Below the pieces are notes generated by a model. It was not told where the DNA came from and searched no databases. It saw only the letters and a list, made by a program, of their open reading frames with translations. From Phycisphaerales bacterium (GTDB lineage Bacteria > Planctomycetota > Phycisphaerae > Phycisphaerales > SM1A02): DNA of 64,000 nt. Below are positions 25,540-35,770 of the stretch, one piece after another. Numbering within the stretch: the first letter of the stretch is position 1; each line of letters starts with the position of its first letter. The stretch spans positions 18,676 through 82,675 of the forward strand of contig JAQWPT010000028.1 of the NCBI GenBank assembly GCA_029245245.1, given 5' to 3'. A program made the position numbers and the translations under genes.

Positions 25540-26595
25540 TCATGCGGCGATCTGCCGCACCATCTGTTCCGGACAGGCCGACTGCGCGACCGCATCTTCC
25601 CGGCAGATGCATCCATTGAAGTAGAGCTCGCTGATCGATGAGTCGAGGGTGACCATCCCGATGGCTCGACTCGTCTCGATGACATTCGGGATTTCAAAGG
25701 TCCGCGATTCACGGATGATGTTCCGTACCGCCGGCGTGCAGAGCAGGATTTCGACTGCGGGAATCATGCCGTTGCGATCGACGCGTCGGAACAGGGTCTG
25801 TGACACGACCGCCTGCAGCGTGTTCCCGAGCATGGACCGCACCTGGTTCTGCTGCCCCGCCGGGTACATGTCGATGATGCGCTCCACGGTCTGGGCGGCA
25901 TCCACGGTGTGCAGGGTCGAGAGGACCAGGTGTCCGGTCTCCGCCGCCGAGAGTGCCAGAGACGTCGTTTCCAGGTCGCGCATTTCGCCGACGAAGATGA
26001 TGTCCGGATCCTGCCGCAACGCGTGCTTGAGTCCGGAAGCGAAGGACGGCATGTCGGCACCGAGTTCACGCTGCTCGATGAGGCAGGCGTCGGACTCGAG
26101 GCTGTACTCGATTGGATCCTCGAGGGTGATGATGTGCCGTTTCGATCGACGATTCATCTCGTTGATCATCGAGGCCAGCGTTGTGGACTTGCCCGAACCC
26201 GTATCACCGGTCACCAGCACGAGGCCACGCGGCAGGCGGGCGAGACGAGCGATGGTCTCCGGGAGATTCAACGCTTCCAACGGCGGCACGATGGACTTCA
26301 CGAGTCGCAACGTCAGGGCGATCTTGCCCCGCTGGCGATGTGCATTGACTCGGTACCGGCCCAGTCCCTCGACCTCGTAGGACAGATCGAGATCCTGCTC
26401 GACTTCAAACCGCTCCCGCTGCACCGGCGAGGTCATCAATTCGAATGCCTCCTGGACATCCGCCTCGACCAGCATCGGCTGCTCCACCGGCTCCATGAGG
26501 GTGTTGACCCGGAGCATCGGCGGGTGGTCGGGCACGAGATGAAGATCGGATGCCGACTCGGCATCAGCGATCCGGAGCATGTCGATGAGGTGCAT
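25540..26595 (-). CDS. pilT: Type IV pilus retraction ATPase
   Basis: The 351-residue protein aligns with PilT from MHLIDMLRIADAESASDLHL and carries Walker A GDTGSGKST, the Asp box DPIEY, Walker B GEMRDLET and the diagnostic C-terminal motif AVRNIIRE that separates PilT from PilB. It powers pilus retraction by ATP hydrolysis. The start at 26595 has GGGAG six bases away, so the upstream 15 in-frame codons are probably not used. It heads the pilus cluster with pilC and the minor pilins. No PilB, secretin or PilD gene is in the window. Confidence 0.95.
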   Translation of the reverse strand: MHLIDMLRIADAESASDLHLVPDHPPMLRVNTLMEPVEQPMLVEADVQEAFELMTSPVQRERFEVEQDLDLSYEVEGLGRYRVNAHRQRGKIALTLRLVKSIVPPLEALNLPETIARLARLPRGLVLVTGDTGSGKSTTLASMINEMNRRSKRHIITLEDPIEYSLESDACLIEQRELGADMPSFASGLKHALRQDPDIIFVGEMRDLETTSLALSAAETGHLVLSTLHTVDAAQTVERIIDMYPAGQQNQVRSMLGNTLQAVVSQTLFRRVDRNGMIPAVEILLCTPAVRNIIRESRTFEIPNVIETSRAIGMVTLDSSISELYFNGCICREDAVAQSACPEQMVRQIAA

Positions 26596-26758
26596 CGGAA
26601 TCTCCCGAGCGGTGGGCATCACCGCCGATGCAACGTTCATCGGCGGACTCCCGGGGCACCGTCAGTGCCTGTCGCCGGGTTTCAGTACCACGGTTCGGGC
26701 TGCAACGGTTGCGCAGGACGCCGCGACCAAACGGTCCAGTCCATCTGTAGGATGTCGA

Positions 26759-27241
26759 TCAGTTCGGTGGCTCGAGCACCAGTTCCCCGGAAGCGGAGAA
26801 ACCGACCGTTGGCCGGTACCCCATGTCCAGGAGCGTCTCGGCCAGCACACCCTCGCCGAGGTAGAGCAGGCTTCCGGACATCGACCAGTTCGAGGTGTCC
26901 GGCAGGGACTGGCTGTCCCAGCCGAGCTCGGTGAACGGGAAGGACGCGGGAAGCATGATCTCACGATTGGCACCGGGAATCAGGGTCATCTCGGCCGCAT
27001 GCCGGCCCTGGTAGACGGATCGACCGGATATGGAAAGCCTGTAGTCAAACTCGAGCAGGCGTGTTTCTCCGCCATGTTCATTGGCCACCGTCCCGTGCAG
27101 GGCCACCGACATCGCATCCTTGTTGACCCCGGTCACCTCGATGGACTTGATGACGACCGCGGGAGGATCCAGGGCCAGGCACCCCGGGAGCCCGAGCCCC
27201 ATCAGGCCGAGAAACACCATGTTCAGCAGAATCCGCGTCAT
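26759..27241 (-). CDS. Small lipoprotein with LEA14/WHy-like fold
   Basis: The 160-residue protein has a lipoprotein signal (LLNMVFLGLMGLGLPGC, Cys21 in the lipobox) followed by VVIKSIEVTGVNKDAMSVAL and VANEHGGETRLLEFDYRLSI, with the alternating strand pattern seen in LEA14/WHy proteins. Such proteins bind at the envelope and often play a stress role; no specific job can be given. The gene stands upstream of pilT on the same strand, separated by 163 bases, and is not clearly part of the pilus operon. Confidence 0.75.
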   Translation of the reverse strand: MTRILLNMVFLGLMGLGLPGCLALDPPAVVIKSIEVTGVNKDAMSVALHGTVANEHGGETRLLEFDYRLSISGRSVYQGRHAAEMTLIPGANREIMLPASFPFTELGWDSQSLPDTSNWSMSGSLLYLGEGVLAETLLDMGYRPTVGFSASGELVLEPPN

Positions 27242-27370
27242 GCCCGCACTCTACCATCGAGCCCCGGATCCCGATGGTTCCCCAAGGGGCGGATCCGGGA
27301 TTCAGCACGCGATTCCTGTTGGATTCGAACGTAGAATCCGCTGGGGGACTGACACCATGAACGGGACGCC

Positions 27371-30300
27371 ATGAACGGTTCCATCACCAACCTGCTTCGA
27401 CTGTTGTGCCTGGGCATGACCGCAATCGCTGCGGGCCAGGACAACCCGGTCTACATCGATGAATCCCACGGGGCCCGACAGGTCCTCGAGCAGGCCGACG
27501 CAGCTGCGGCCAGCAATCCCGCGGAATCCGTCCGACTGCTGCAGGAACTCCTGGCATCGTCCGGCCATCAACTCGTGGCCACCATCGAATCCCCGAACCC
27601 GACCCAGTTCCGGTCGGTCCGGGAGATCGTCAACCAGCACTATCGATCCAATCCCATTTTGCTGGAGACCATGCGCCGACAGTACGACGAACCGGCTCAA
27701 CGACTTCTGGAAGCTGGCATGCTGCAGGACGTGGTGCAACTCCACGCCCTGACCAGGCCGGGCCTCGAAGCACAACTGCGCCTTGGCCGCACGGACATCG
27801 AACTCGGTGCCCTGCAACAGGGCGTGCGGCGGCTGGAACTCGTCCTGGAACACCCTGATGTCGAACCGGCGTCACGCGCTGCAGCCCTGTATGGACTCGG
27901 CGTCGCATCGAGGCTCCTGGGCGATCTGCCGATGCAGATCCAGGTGGATGCGGACCTGGAAGCACTCCCCGTGGAAGGAGCAGCATTCCGGGACGCACTG
28001 GCTTCCATGAAGGTCACCGAGGGTGCGTTTCGAAACCACACCGTCATGCGAACCGGACCGGAGGCCTCCATCGAGGATCTCGTCGTCCAGTCCATCTGGT
28101 CCGTGCCACTGGAACACAGTCTGCTGAACCAGCGGATGGACCACCCCAGCACCATCAACAACCTGACCAGGGGGGAGTTGGAAATCCAGTCGGAAGGCGG
28201 CTGGTATTCGACCGTCGTTCCAACCGTCCGCGACAACCTGGTCTTCATCAACCTCGGCGAAGTGGTCATCGCGATGGACGCCCTGACCGGTCACCCCGTA
28301 TGGGCTTCGCATCAGCAGCAACCGGAGTTGCGCCTTGATCCCACCGAACGACCCTCGGGGGTGAACCTCATCGAGTTGGAGGGACGATACCTGGTGACCG
28401 CCACCGGTCATCTCTACGCGACGGAACGCTCTGGTGACGGTCTTCTCCTCTGCTTCGATGCCCCCACCGGGCAGCTTCGGTGGGGAGTCCAGGTCAACGG
28501 ACACCGGGACATCGACCAGTCCGAAGGCCTGTTCATCTGCAGCCCACCGACCATCCACGAGGGAACCGTATACGTCCAGGCACGCAAGATCAGCCCCCAG
28601 CAACTGGTCAGCGAGGTGCTGGTGGCCATCGACCTCGTCGAGGGCGACATCCTCTGGTCGAGTTGGATCTCATCCGCCGGCCGTCTCCGGCGCAGCATGA
28701 CTCCGAACACGACCGCTCCGCTGGCCATCGGCAGTCGAATCTTCGTCGTGACCGCCACTGGAGCCATTGCAGCCATCGATTCCACCAATGGAGACCTGCT
28801 GTGGCTCCACCGGCTGCCGACTCCCAAAGCCACGAACACACCCTCCGGGGCAATCCGTCCATACACCCACCTGCAACCTGTAATGGCCGGTGGCTCCCTG
28901 ATCTGCATCACGCCGGATGGAACCGAGGTCCTGGCGATCGACCCAGAAACCGGCGTGGTGCTGCAGTCGATTTCCGCAACCCAACCGGAACGATGGAATC
29001 ACCCCGTGTACATGCTCAGCAGTGGAGACCGCATCGTCTCCGTGGGACGTGATGTTCGCTGCTTCGATGTCGACCAACTCGAGACGCCCCACTGGATTCT
29101 CGAGACTGCCGACCAGATCGCTTCTCCCGTTCCCGTCGGCCGTGTGCAACTGCTTGAAGACAGCCTGATCATTCCGGTCCGGGATCAAGTGCTCCAGGTC
29201 GACTTGGAATCGGGACGCATCCTTCGTTCACTCACGGTCGAACACGACGGAAATCCTCTCGTAGCCGGGCCCCAGTTGCTGGTGGCGTCCTCCACCCACC
29301 TCGACGCATACACCGCTTTCGACCGGGCCCGAGGCGTCCTTGAGGAGCGGATCGCAACACGTCCCGACATGGTCTCCTTACGGCTGGATCTCGTACGACT
29401 TGCTGCACGGTCCAACCAATCCGAACTGCTCCATCAATCAACCCGAGATCTTCTGAACCTGCTTCCCACGGTCGATGAGCAGGCCTCCGAATCCGCTCGG
29501 GACCAGTTGATGCGATACCTGGTGAACGCCATCAAGGCTCAACCCGGCATCGATGGCGAACACGGTGCAGCGCTGCGCGACCTGCTGGTCGAGACCGCGG
29601 ATCGTCCACATCGTGAACTGGAAGCCCTGCTGGTGCTCGGAGACTGGATCCGTGCATCCGATCCCGAAGAGGCAGCCGGCCTGTGGCGACGCATCCTGAC
29701 CCGGGAATCCCTGTCCAGGGCCTGGTACGAGCAAGACACGCTCCATGCACCGGGAGCCGACTGGGCTCGCCGCCGACTGGCGACGATCGATGTCGAACCG
29801 GATCCGTTGGACTCCGTGGCCTGGAGCGATCCGGTGGACTCCGGAGACATCGAGCATGTCCTGGGCAGCGCACGCGACAACCTCCGCACGAACCAGGACC
29901 CTGTGAAACTCGCCGCGATGTTTCCGGAAACCATTCACCGGCTTGTGAATGCCGATCGCATGGATGCTGCGATCGGCCTGCTTCATTCCTGGGACACACG
30001 CTTTCCGGGAGAACTCCTGCTCGATGAAACCACGCTGCGATCCGCACGGAAGTGGGCGGATTCACTCCCCCCCATGACGGAACCAGCCATCGAGGAAATC
30101 CCCGCAGCCGATGGGATCATCGAACCACCCAGCCGCATCAGCGGCACACTGCTGCCGCTGGCCCAGGGGAGCGTGATCAAACCCCCACCCATGTCTCCCC
30201 TGCTGATGCGACGTGATTCAATCGGAAAGTTCGATACCCGGACGATGGAGCAGGCATGGACTGCCAGGACCACCGGATTGAACAATGTGCTCCTGCAGCA

Positions 30301-31414
30301 GGATGAACAGCGAATCGCCATTCTCGTCGAACACGGGGATTTTCGACCCGACCTGATTTTCCTCGATGCCGGCACCGGCGAGGAACTGGCACCACCCATC
30401 GATCTCGCCTCCCTGTTCAAGGGCATGGAGCCCGCCGACTTCGGACACCAGTCCATCCTGCCTGATGGAAGAATGATCGAGCTCGACGAACTGCTCATCT
30501 GCTCCAACCCGGAGTTCATCGCCCTGGTACGCCGTGACGGGCAACTCATCGGCCTCGGCGGAGACGAGGGAAGCGAGATCCAATGGCAGCAGAAACTGCC
30601 ACTGCGCGTCGTGCACGGCATTCTGCCCTGGCCGGATGGCTTTGTCGTGATCGGACCGGATCCGGATGTCGATCAGCCACTGGCCGTCAGCAATGCCGAT
30701 CCACTCCTGTTCCATGTCGATCACCGAACGGGCACGTCACGCCGATTGCAATGGCCCGATGCCATCGGTCGCTTCAACTGGATCACTCGATCCCCGCTGA
30801 ACGACCTGGTACTCGGAGGCGAAGAGGGCATCGCCTGCATCACATGGCCGGACCACACTCCCCGCTGGATCACCACTGATCCCCTCTCCAAACAGACACG
30901 ACAGGGGTGGGCAAGCTCCGAAGCCGTGCTCGTGATGGATGACAAGGAAGTCCTGCACCTGCTGGACATTGAAACCGGCGAGGACTCCGGCGACCTGGAA
31001 CTCCCGGAATACCGGGACATGGCCATGATCAGGGAACTGCAGGCGGATGGACGTGGATTCAGGATCCTCCGGGAAACCGGGGTGGCCATTCACGACCCGG
31101 TGGGCACTCTCGTCGGCACCGATGGCATCCCCCGTGAGTACCAGTTCGAACACCTGCTCTCCGATGGCGGCCTGCACGTGCTGCTGGCCCACCGGCAGAC
31201 CGTAACGGGGCTGGCCGGAAGCAGCAGGGCCGGCGGCCGACGTCACCTGTACCGGATCTCGATCCTCGACGACAGCGGCCGGGTCCTTGATCTACTTGAC
31301 CTCTTTCCGCTCACGAGTAGAATCCGCGCGGCACGCCTTCACGGGCGAACACTGATCATCGAGACGGACGAAGCCGTCGACATCATCACCCTCCCGCCTG
31401 TCGACACCAGGTGA
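27371..31414 (+). CDS. Large exported PQQ-repeat beta-propeller protein
   Basis: The 1347-residue protein has a signal peptide (LLRLLCLGMTAIAAGQ), a helical N-terminal region (about 30-230, perhaps TPR-like), and a long beta-propeller zone with PQQ-like repeats (TGHPVWASHQQ, DILWSSWI, GDLLWLHRL, TGVVLQSIS, SGRILRSLT). A second helical stretch (about 650-870) leads to another propeller-like half near the C-terminus. BamB-like or dehydrogenase-like PQQ propellers are common in this phylum, but no cofactor residues are evident. It is probably envelope-associated. A TAGAAT -10-like hexamer lies at 27332-27337. The gene is isolated, with the acidic small gene just downstream. Confidence 0.8.
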   Translation: MNGSITNLLRLLCLGMTAIAAGQDNPVYIDESHGARQVLEQADAAAASNPAESVRLLQELLASSGHQLVATIESPNPTQFRSVREIVNQHYRSNPILLETMRRQYDEPAQRLLEAGMLQDVVQLHALTRPGLEAQLRLGRTDIELGALQQGVRRLELVLEHPDVEPASRAAALYGLGVASRLLGDLPMQIQVDADLEALPVEGAAFRDALASMKVTEGAFRNHTVMRTGPEASIEDLVVQSIWSVPLEHSLLNQRMDHPSTINNLTRGELEIQSEGGWYSTVVPTVRDNLVFINLGEVVIAMDALTGHPVWASHQQQPELRLDPTERPSGVNLIELEGRYLVTATGHLYATERSGDGLLLCFDAPTGQLRWGVQVNGHRDIDQSEGLFICSPPTIHEGTVYVQARKISPQQLVSEVLVAIDLVEGDILWSSWISSAGRLRRSMTPNTTAPLAIGSRIFVVTATGAIAAIDSTNGDLLWLHRLPTPKATNTPSGAIRPYTHLQPVMAGGSLICITPDGTEVLAIDPETGVVLQSISATQPERWNHPVYMLSSGDRIVSVGRDVRCFDVDQLETPHWILETADQIASPVPVGRVQLLEDSLIIPVRDQVLQVDLESGRILRSLTVEHDGNPLVAGPQLLVASSTHLDAYTAFDRARGVLEERIATRPDMVSLRLDLVRLAARSNQSELLHQSTRDLLNLLPTVDEQASESARDQLMRYLVNAIKAQPGIDGEHGAALRDLLVETADRPHRELEALLVLGDWIRASDPEEAAGLWRRILTRESLSRAWYEQDTLHAPGADWARRRLATIDVEPDPLDSVAWSDPVDSGDIEHVLGSARDNLRTNQDPVKLAAMFPETIHRLVNADRMDAAIGLLHSWDTRFPGELLLDETTLRSARKWADSLPPMTEPAIEEIPAADGIIEPPSRISGTLLPLAQGSVIKPPPMSPLLMRRDSIGKFDTRTMEQAWTARTTGLNNVLLQQDEQRIAILVEHGDFRPDLIFLDAGTGEELAPPIDLASLFKGMEPADFGHQSILPDGRMIELDELLICSNPEFIALVRRDGQLIGLGGDEGSEIQWQQKLPLRVVHGILPWPDGFVVIGPDPDVDQPLAVSNADPLLFHVDHRTGTSRRLQWPDAIGRFNWITRSPLNDLVLGGEEGIACITWPDHTPRWITTDPLSKQTRQGWASSEAVLVMDDKEVLHLLDIETGEDSGDLELPEYRDMAMIRELQADGRGFRILRETGVAIHDPVGTLVGTDGIPREYQFEHLLSDGGLHVLLAHRQTVTGLAGSSRAGGRRHLYRISILDDSGRVLDLLDLFPLTSRIRAARLHGRTLIIETDEAVDIITLPPVDTR

Positions 31415-31471
31415 CATCGGAATCCTCCCCTCGTCCGGAGTACGAGGGCCGCATCAACCGGACCAGTTCTC

Positions 31472-31738
31472 ATGCCTATCCTCGACATTCCCACGACAGA
31501 CGAATCGCTCCCCACATGGCAGGACGAGCAGTCCATCCTCGCTTCCAGGCCCATCGAGGATGATGACGACTACTACCGCGACGGCGAAGGCGATGACGAG
31601 GATGAGGATGAGGACGAGGACGACGACTACAACAGCGACGATGGCGTCGACGCTGACGATGGCGACGACGATGGCGACCTCGACGACGACGACGATGATG
31701 ACTTCGATGAAGATGACGACGAGGATGACTTCGATTGA
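31472..31738 (+). CDS. Extremely acidic small protein
   Basis: Of 88 residues, more than half are Asp or Glu, arranged as runs with a few Tyr/Gly/Asn (GEGDDEDEDEDEDDDYNSDD and similar). The first 30 residues are ordinary (MPILDIPTTDESLPTWQDEQ). The coding bias is clear, with GAC/GAT and GAG/GAA mixed in a way that keeps the run intact, and the gene sits in a 350-base gap between the PQQ gene and lpxA. It has no signal peptide. It could buffer a cation or bind a basic partner, or be an intrinsically disordered adaptor; no family is known to me. Confidence 0.6.
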   Translation: MPILDIPTTDESLPTWQDEQSILASRPIEDDDDYYRDGEGDDEDEDEDEDDDYNSDDGVDADDGDDDGDLDDDDDDDFDEDDDEDDFD

Positions 31739-31766
31739 AACCGCCTGAGCGGTGCCGATCGTCGAA

Positions 31767-32591
31767 TCAACTCTCGATCTTGGCCCACTTGTCGTCGGCG
31801 CGACTCGCTTCAAGAGCCCGCCCATGGGTCCCCTCGGCCGAGGCCACCAGAGATCTGCACAACACCAGCACCGCAGGCACCGAGGCGTGTTCCGTCTGCA
31901 GCAGTGGAATCTGCTCCGATGTCGAACCGTTGCTTCGGAACAACCGTCGGAAGGCATCCTTGATGGCGTCGATGTGCAGTTCGTCGAAGCCACGGCGTGC
32001 AAGGGCCACCGTATTGACCGCTCGAACCTCCGCTGGATGCCCTTCAACGATCATGTAGGGCGGCACATCCCGGGAAATCCGGGCCAGGCCTCCGACGAAG
32101 CAGCATGTGCCGATGGTCGCGAAGTGATGGATCCCAGCACCACCGCCGATGCTCGCCCCATCGTGAACGGCGACGTGTCCGGCCAACATGACCTGGTTGG
32201 CAATGACCGTATCGTCGTGCAGGTGGCAGTCGTGCGCGACGTGGGATCCGACCATGAGCAGGTTCCGGTGACCGATCCTCGTCACCCCGCCACCGCTTCC
32301 GGTGCCGCGATGAATGGTCACATGCTCCCGGATCTCGTTGTCGTCCCCGATTTCGCAGGTCGTCTTCTCACCTGCGTACTTGCGATCCTGCGGGTCGACG
32401 CCGACCACGGAGTACGGATAGAAGCGATTTCCCCGCCCGATGACGGTGTCCTTCTGGACCGTGACATGGTTCATCAGCTCCGACCCATCACCGATCTGTA
32501 CACCTGGACCAACCATGCACCATGGCCCGATCGTCGCACTCTCGGCGACGGTGGCGGATGGATCGATGATGGCAGTGGGATGAATCGTCAT
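31767..32591 (-). CDS. lpxA: UDP-N-acetylglucosamine acyltransferase
   Basis: The 274-residue protein has a left-handed beta-helix of hexapeptide repeats (IHPTAIIDPSATVAESATIG onward), the catalytic histidine in SHVAHDCHLHDD, and the GHPAEVRAVNTVALARRGF segment joining the helix to the C-terminal helical domain. It transfers a 3-hydroxyacyl chain from ACP to UDP-GlcNAc, the first step of lipid A synthesis. The start is placed at the ATG at 32591, four codons into a frame that opens at a TTG. It lies 18 bases downstream of lpxC-fabZ. Confidence 0.95.
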   Translation of the reverse strand: MTIHPTAIIDPSATVAESATIGPWCMVGPGVQIGDGSELMNHVTVQKDTVIGRGNRFYPYSVVGVDPQDRKYAGEKTTCEIGDDNEIREHVTIHRGTGSGGGVTRIGHRNLLMVGSHVAHDCHLHDDTVIANQVMLAGHVAVHDGASIGGGAGIHHFATIGTCCFVGGLARISRDVPPYMIVEGHPAEVRAVNTVALARRGFDELHIDAIKDAFRRLFRSNGSTSEQIPLLQTEHASVPAVLVLCRSLVASAEGTHGRALEASRADDKWAKIES

Positions 32592-32609
32592 GGTGTCGTC
32601 CAACTGATC

Positions 32610-34043
32610 CTAACGGGATTCCTGTTCTGAATCGATCATCATGAACCGGATGTTCGCTTCTGCAGCGAGGACACCGCCGACGGTTGCCGTGCCACGGATG
32701 GATGCGGTGCGGGAACTGGCACGGATCGTCTCGACTTCCAATGTCATCTGGTCCCCGGGAGTCACCGGGTGTCGAAGCTTGACTCGATCAAGGCTCAGCA
32801 GAACCGCGATCTTGCCGGTGTGTTCGAGTTTCTGGCTCAGCAGCAGGCCGCCCAACTGGGCCATGGCCTCGACGATCAGGACGCCGGGCATGATCGGAGT
32901 GCCGGGGTAGTGTCCCTCGAAGAAGGGTTCGTTGATGGAGACATTCTTGACGCCCACCGCCCGGCGATCTCCCTCGAGCGTCAGCACCCGGTCCACCAGC
33001 AGCATGGGGTACCGGTGCGGCATGATGCGCTGGATCGATCGAATGTCCATGGCGGCCCGGGCCGGGATGTCTTCGGACTGCGGCTGCGAGCGGTTCTGCT
33101 CGATGATGCGGCGGCACATCTGCCGGTTCAGGGCATGTCCCGAACGTGACGCGACGAATCGCCCCTGGATCTCTCCCCCGATGAGATAGAGATCGCCGAT
33201 CATGTCGAGCACCTTGTGCCGCGAGGGTTCGTTGTCGTAGCGATAGGCGTTGTCGATGGGACCGTCTTCACCGATGACCAGTACTTCGCTCGGACTCAGA
33301 TGTCGACACAGGCCCTGGTCCCAGAGCGCCTGGGCTTCCTCGTTGAGGCTGAAGGTCCGGGCGGGCGAGATGTCCTTGAGGTAATCGTCCCGACCGAGTG
33401 CGAACCCGTAGGCCTGCCGACCGATGCGATCCGTATTCGGACCGTAGTCCAGTTCATAGAGCAGCTGCATCTGCCGGTGGTCGCAGGGAAACGCAGCGAG
33501 TACCGCCCCGTCTTCCTCGATCACGATGGGCTCGTGCACCTTGAAGAGCCGCCGCTCCGCGTCCTGCTCCACGACACCTGCTTCCACGATGGGTTGCGTG
33601 TACGGACTGGCAGAACCATCACCAAGCGGGAGTTCGGGACCATTGATCCGAATCAACGCGTTGTCGATGCCCATGCCCGACAGGGCCGACATGCAATGCT
33701 CGACGGTTTCCACGACGCCAGAACCATTCTGCAGGGTCGTCCGCCGATCTCGATCGATCGCCTGCTCCACGAGGGCCGGAATCCGTACCGGTGGATCAAG
33801 GTCGATTCGCTCGAAAACGATGCCGTGGCCCGGAGGTGCCGGCTCGATCGTCGCGGTCGCCAGCTGGCCGAGCATGAGCCCGGCCCCTGCGATGGATGCA
33901 GGAGCCTTGAGTGTGTGCTGGCGAGTGGATCGAAAACCCGATCCCAGCACGCTGCCGGAAGCGTGATCCACTACGCCTGACTCCACTGCATGTCCAGACA
34001 CGCCGTCGCCTCCACCCGAACCATGAGGTCCCCACCTCTTCAA
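32610..34043 (-). CDS. lpxC-fabZ: Bifunctional LpxC deacetylase and FabZ dehydratase
   Basis: One 477-residue chain joins LpxC (about 40-315) to FabZ (about 335-477). LpxC zinc ligands are present in [11 protein letters not shown] and [11 protein letters not shown] with SGHALN; the usual GLHSG motif reads GLMLG. FabZ has [12 protein letters not shown] and [21 protein letters not shown] with the active-site His and Glu. The enzyme deacetylates UDP-3-O-acyl-GlcNAc (the committed lipid A step) and dehydrates hydroxyacyl-ACP in fatty acid synthesis, so the fusion ties lipid A to membrane supply. The start is a TTG at 34043 overlapping the lpxD stop (TTGA); later GTG codons (codons 15, 20 and 25) are alternatives. 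Such fusions are known in Bacteroidota and some other phyla. Confidence 0.93.
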   Translation of the reverse strand: MKRWGPHGSGGGDGVSGHAVESGVVDHASGSVLGSGFRSTRQHTLKAPASIAGAGLMLGQLATATIEPAPPGHGIVFERIDLDPPVRIPALVEQAIDRDRRTTLQNGSGVVETVEHCMSALSGMGIDNALIRINGPELPLGDGSASPYTQPIVEAGVVEQDAERRLFKVHEPIVIEEDGAVLAAFPCDHRQMQLLYELDYGPNTDRIGRQAYGFALGRDDYLKDISPARTFSLNEEAQALWDQGLCRHLSPSEVLVIGEDGPIDNAYRYDNEPSRHKVLDMIGDLYLIGGEIQGRFVASRSGHALNRQMCRRIIEQNRSQPQSEDIPARAAMDIRSIQRIMPHRYPMLLVDRVLTLEGDRRAVGVKNVSINEPFFEGHYPGTPIMPGVLIVEAMAQLGGLLLSQKLEHTGKIAVLLSLDRVKLRHPVTPGDQMTLEVETIRASSRTASIRGTATVGGVLAAEANIRFMMIDSEQESR

Positions 34044-35086
34044 CGGCTCTGCGAACGATGCATCGCCATGAATTTCGGTAGTTTACGGAGACAGGAGAGT
34101 TGACGCAAAAAGATTCTGTCTTCAAAGGCTGGCGTGCCCAGAACGGAGGTTCCAGCCTCCACATCACGCATGACCCCGGTCTTGGCACCAACCCGCGCCC
34201 CCTCACCAATTCGCAGGTGGTCCGCGATCCCCGCCTGGGCCCCGATCTGGGCCCAGTCTCCCACCTGGACCGAGCCTGCCATGCCGGCCTGGGCTGCGAT
34301 CACGCAATTGCGTCCGATACGGACGTTGTGTGCGACCTGCACCATGTTGTCCAATTTCGAACCGTCCCCGATGCTGGTCGCGCCGAACTTGCCCCGATCC
34401 ACACAGGTATGTGCTCCGAGATCAACGTCATCCCCGATGTGCACCGTCCCGTTCTGGGGGACCTTCTCCAAGGCGGAGCCATCGGCATTGGGGCGGTAAC
34501 CGAACCCGTCGGCGCCGATGCTGACGAACGGTTGCAACTGGCATCGCATGCCGAGCACGCATTCCCGCCCGATGACCGATTGGGCACCGATGATGGTGGC
34601 GTCACCGATCCGGGCACCTCGTCCGATCTGAACCCCCGCAGCCAGGACAACGCCGTCGCCGATGACGGCTCCGGCCCCGACGATCACACTGGCTCCGATC
34701 CGCACGCCGCCTCCAATGGTGGCCGCGGCATCGATCATCGCCGTTGGATGCACTCCAACCTCGGGCCAGTCCGGCTCGGGAGCGAAGAAGTTCAGCACGG
34801 TGTTCATCGCCAGTTCGGCATCATCCACATGCACGAGTGCGCGGCTGCCGGCATCATGTCCGGGCACCTTGATGCCACACGACACCAGGGCGACACCAGC
34901 ATCGGCTCCTGCCCACTGGTCGGCGTAGGCATCGCTGATGATGAAGCTCACCATCTCGCGTCCCGCGGACTGGAGCGTGTCGACGCCGCGGATGACCAGG
35001 TCGGCCGGTCCGTCGAGTTCACCGCCTACGAGCTCGGCGAGCGCCGAGGCCGTGAGGGTCCGAAGATCCTTGGCGTTGTGGCCCAT
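34040..35086 (-). CDS. lpxD: UDP-3-O-acylglucosamine N-acyltransferase, first copy
   Basis: The 348-residue protein has the LpxD N-terminal uridine-binding domain (about 1-105), a hexapeptide beta-helix starting at [19 protein letters not shown], and the [12 protein letters not shown] plus VAHNVRIG motifs carrying the active-site histidine. It adds the second acyl chain in lipid A assembly. It sits between the Skp-like genes and lpxC-fabZ, in reverse transcription order to the E. coli bamA-skp-lpxD-fabZ-lpxA cluster. It overlaps lpxC-fabZ by 4 bases, so coupling is likely. Confidence 0.94.
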   Translation of the reverse strand: MGHNAKDLRTLTASALAELVGGELDGPADLVIRGVDTLQSAGREMVSFIISDAYADQWAGADAGVALVSCGIKVPGHDAGSRALVHVDDAELAMNTVLNFFAPEPDWPEVGVHPTAMIDAAATIGGGVRIGASVIVGAGAVIGDGVVLAAGVQIGRGARIGDATIIGAQSVIGRECVLGMRCQLQPFVSIGADGFGYRPNADGSALEKVPQNGTVHIGDDVDLGAHTCVDRGKFGATSIGDGSKLDNMVQVAHNVRIGRNCVIAAQAGMAGSVQVGDWAQIGAQAGIADHLRIGEGARVGAKTGVMRDVEAGTSVLGTPAFEDRIFLRQLSCLRKLPKFMAMHRSQSR

Positions 35087-35090
35087 GGCC

Positions 35091-35720
35091 TCAGTTCGCC
35101 GCCGTCGACTTCTGGTACATCGTGTTCATGGACTCGATGAGCTGGTCGGTCACGTTCATCTGCTCGCGAGCAAAGAGGACGCGGCGACTGGAGATCTGGG
35201 CGAGGATGTTTTCGGAGTTTTCCGGAATCTCGACCACCGAATCATCGACGAGGATGATGTCGTACCCCTGCTCATCGGCAAGAGTCCTGGCAGCAAGTTT
35301 GATCTTGTCATAGAGGGCGAAGATCGTCTGGTCGTTGAACCGCTGGTGCTTGCGCTGCTGGAACTGGACGTACCCCTGGAGCTCGATGGCCGCCATCTGG
35401 TACCGCTTCATGGCTTCCTTGAACTTGGCACTGCCCTGGGGGTAGTCCTCAAGGTCCGTTTCCAGGGATTCCAACTCATCCTGCCGACGCGTGATCTCTT
35501 CCTGCATCTGATCGGCACGCTGGGTGAGCGACACCTGAACCTGCGACCACTCTTCGAGCCCGTTGAACGTCGCCTCGAGATCGACCGTCCCGACGACCGT
35601 CGGGGAAAGAAGTGGCAGGGCGTGCACGGCGACAGCCTGGACTCCCACCAGCAGTGCTGATGTCAGAAGCAGGCCGGCGGCGAAGAGGATGACACCTGGA
35701 CGGAAAGGGGTACGGTTCAT
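35091..35720 (-). CDS. Skp/OmpH-family periplasmic chaperone, second copy
   Basis: The 209-residue product has an N-terminal signal segment ([27 protein letters not shown]), a short strand region ([17 protein letters not shown]), then a long coiled-coil of about 90 residues ([20 protein letters not shown] onward) and a C-terminal strand ([16 protein letters not shown]) as in OmpH/Skp. Skp trimers hold unfolded outer-membrane proteins for delivery to BamA. It lies 50 bases after a paralogue and 4 bases before lpxD. GGAG lies 11 bases before the start. Confidence 0.85.
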   Translation of the reverse strand: MNRTPFRPGVILFAAGLLLTSALLVGVQAVAVHALPLLSPTVVGTVDLEATFNGLEEWSQVQVSLTQRADQMQEEITRRQDELESLETDLEDYPQGSAKFKEAMKRYQMAAIELQGYVQFQQRKHQRFNDQTIFALYDKIKLAARTLADEQGYDIILVDDSVVEIPENSENILAQISSRRVLFAREQMNVTDQLIESMNTMYQKSTAAN

Positions 35721-35770
35721 TGGCAGTGCTCCGACAGTGGGGCGGGTTTCTGGTTCGTACGACGGCGGGA

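Noticed and set aside
31560..31738. Possible simple-sequence or CRISPR-like repeat
   Set aside because: The GAC/GAT/GAG pattern is low-complexity coding sequence for an acidic protein; there is no regular repeat-spacer structure. No CRISPR array was seen anywhere in the window.
31454..32047. 197-codon minus-strand frame with a long Val/Ile-rich stretch
   Set aside because: It is the complement of the Asp/Glu-coding run of the acidic gene, which automatically reads as Val/Ile, plus the 3' part of lpxA. It only mimics a membrane protein.
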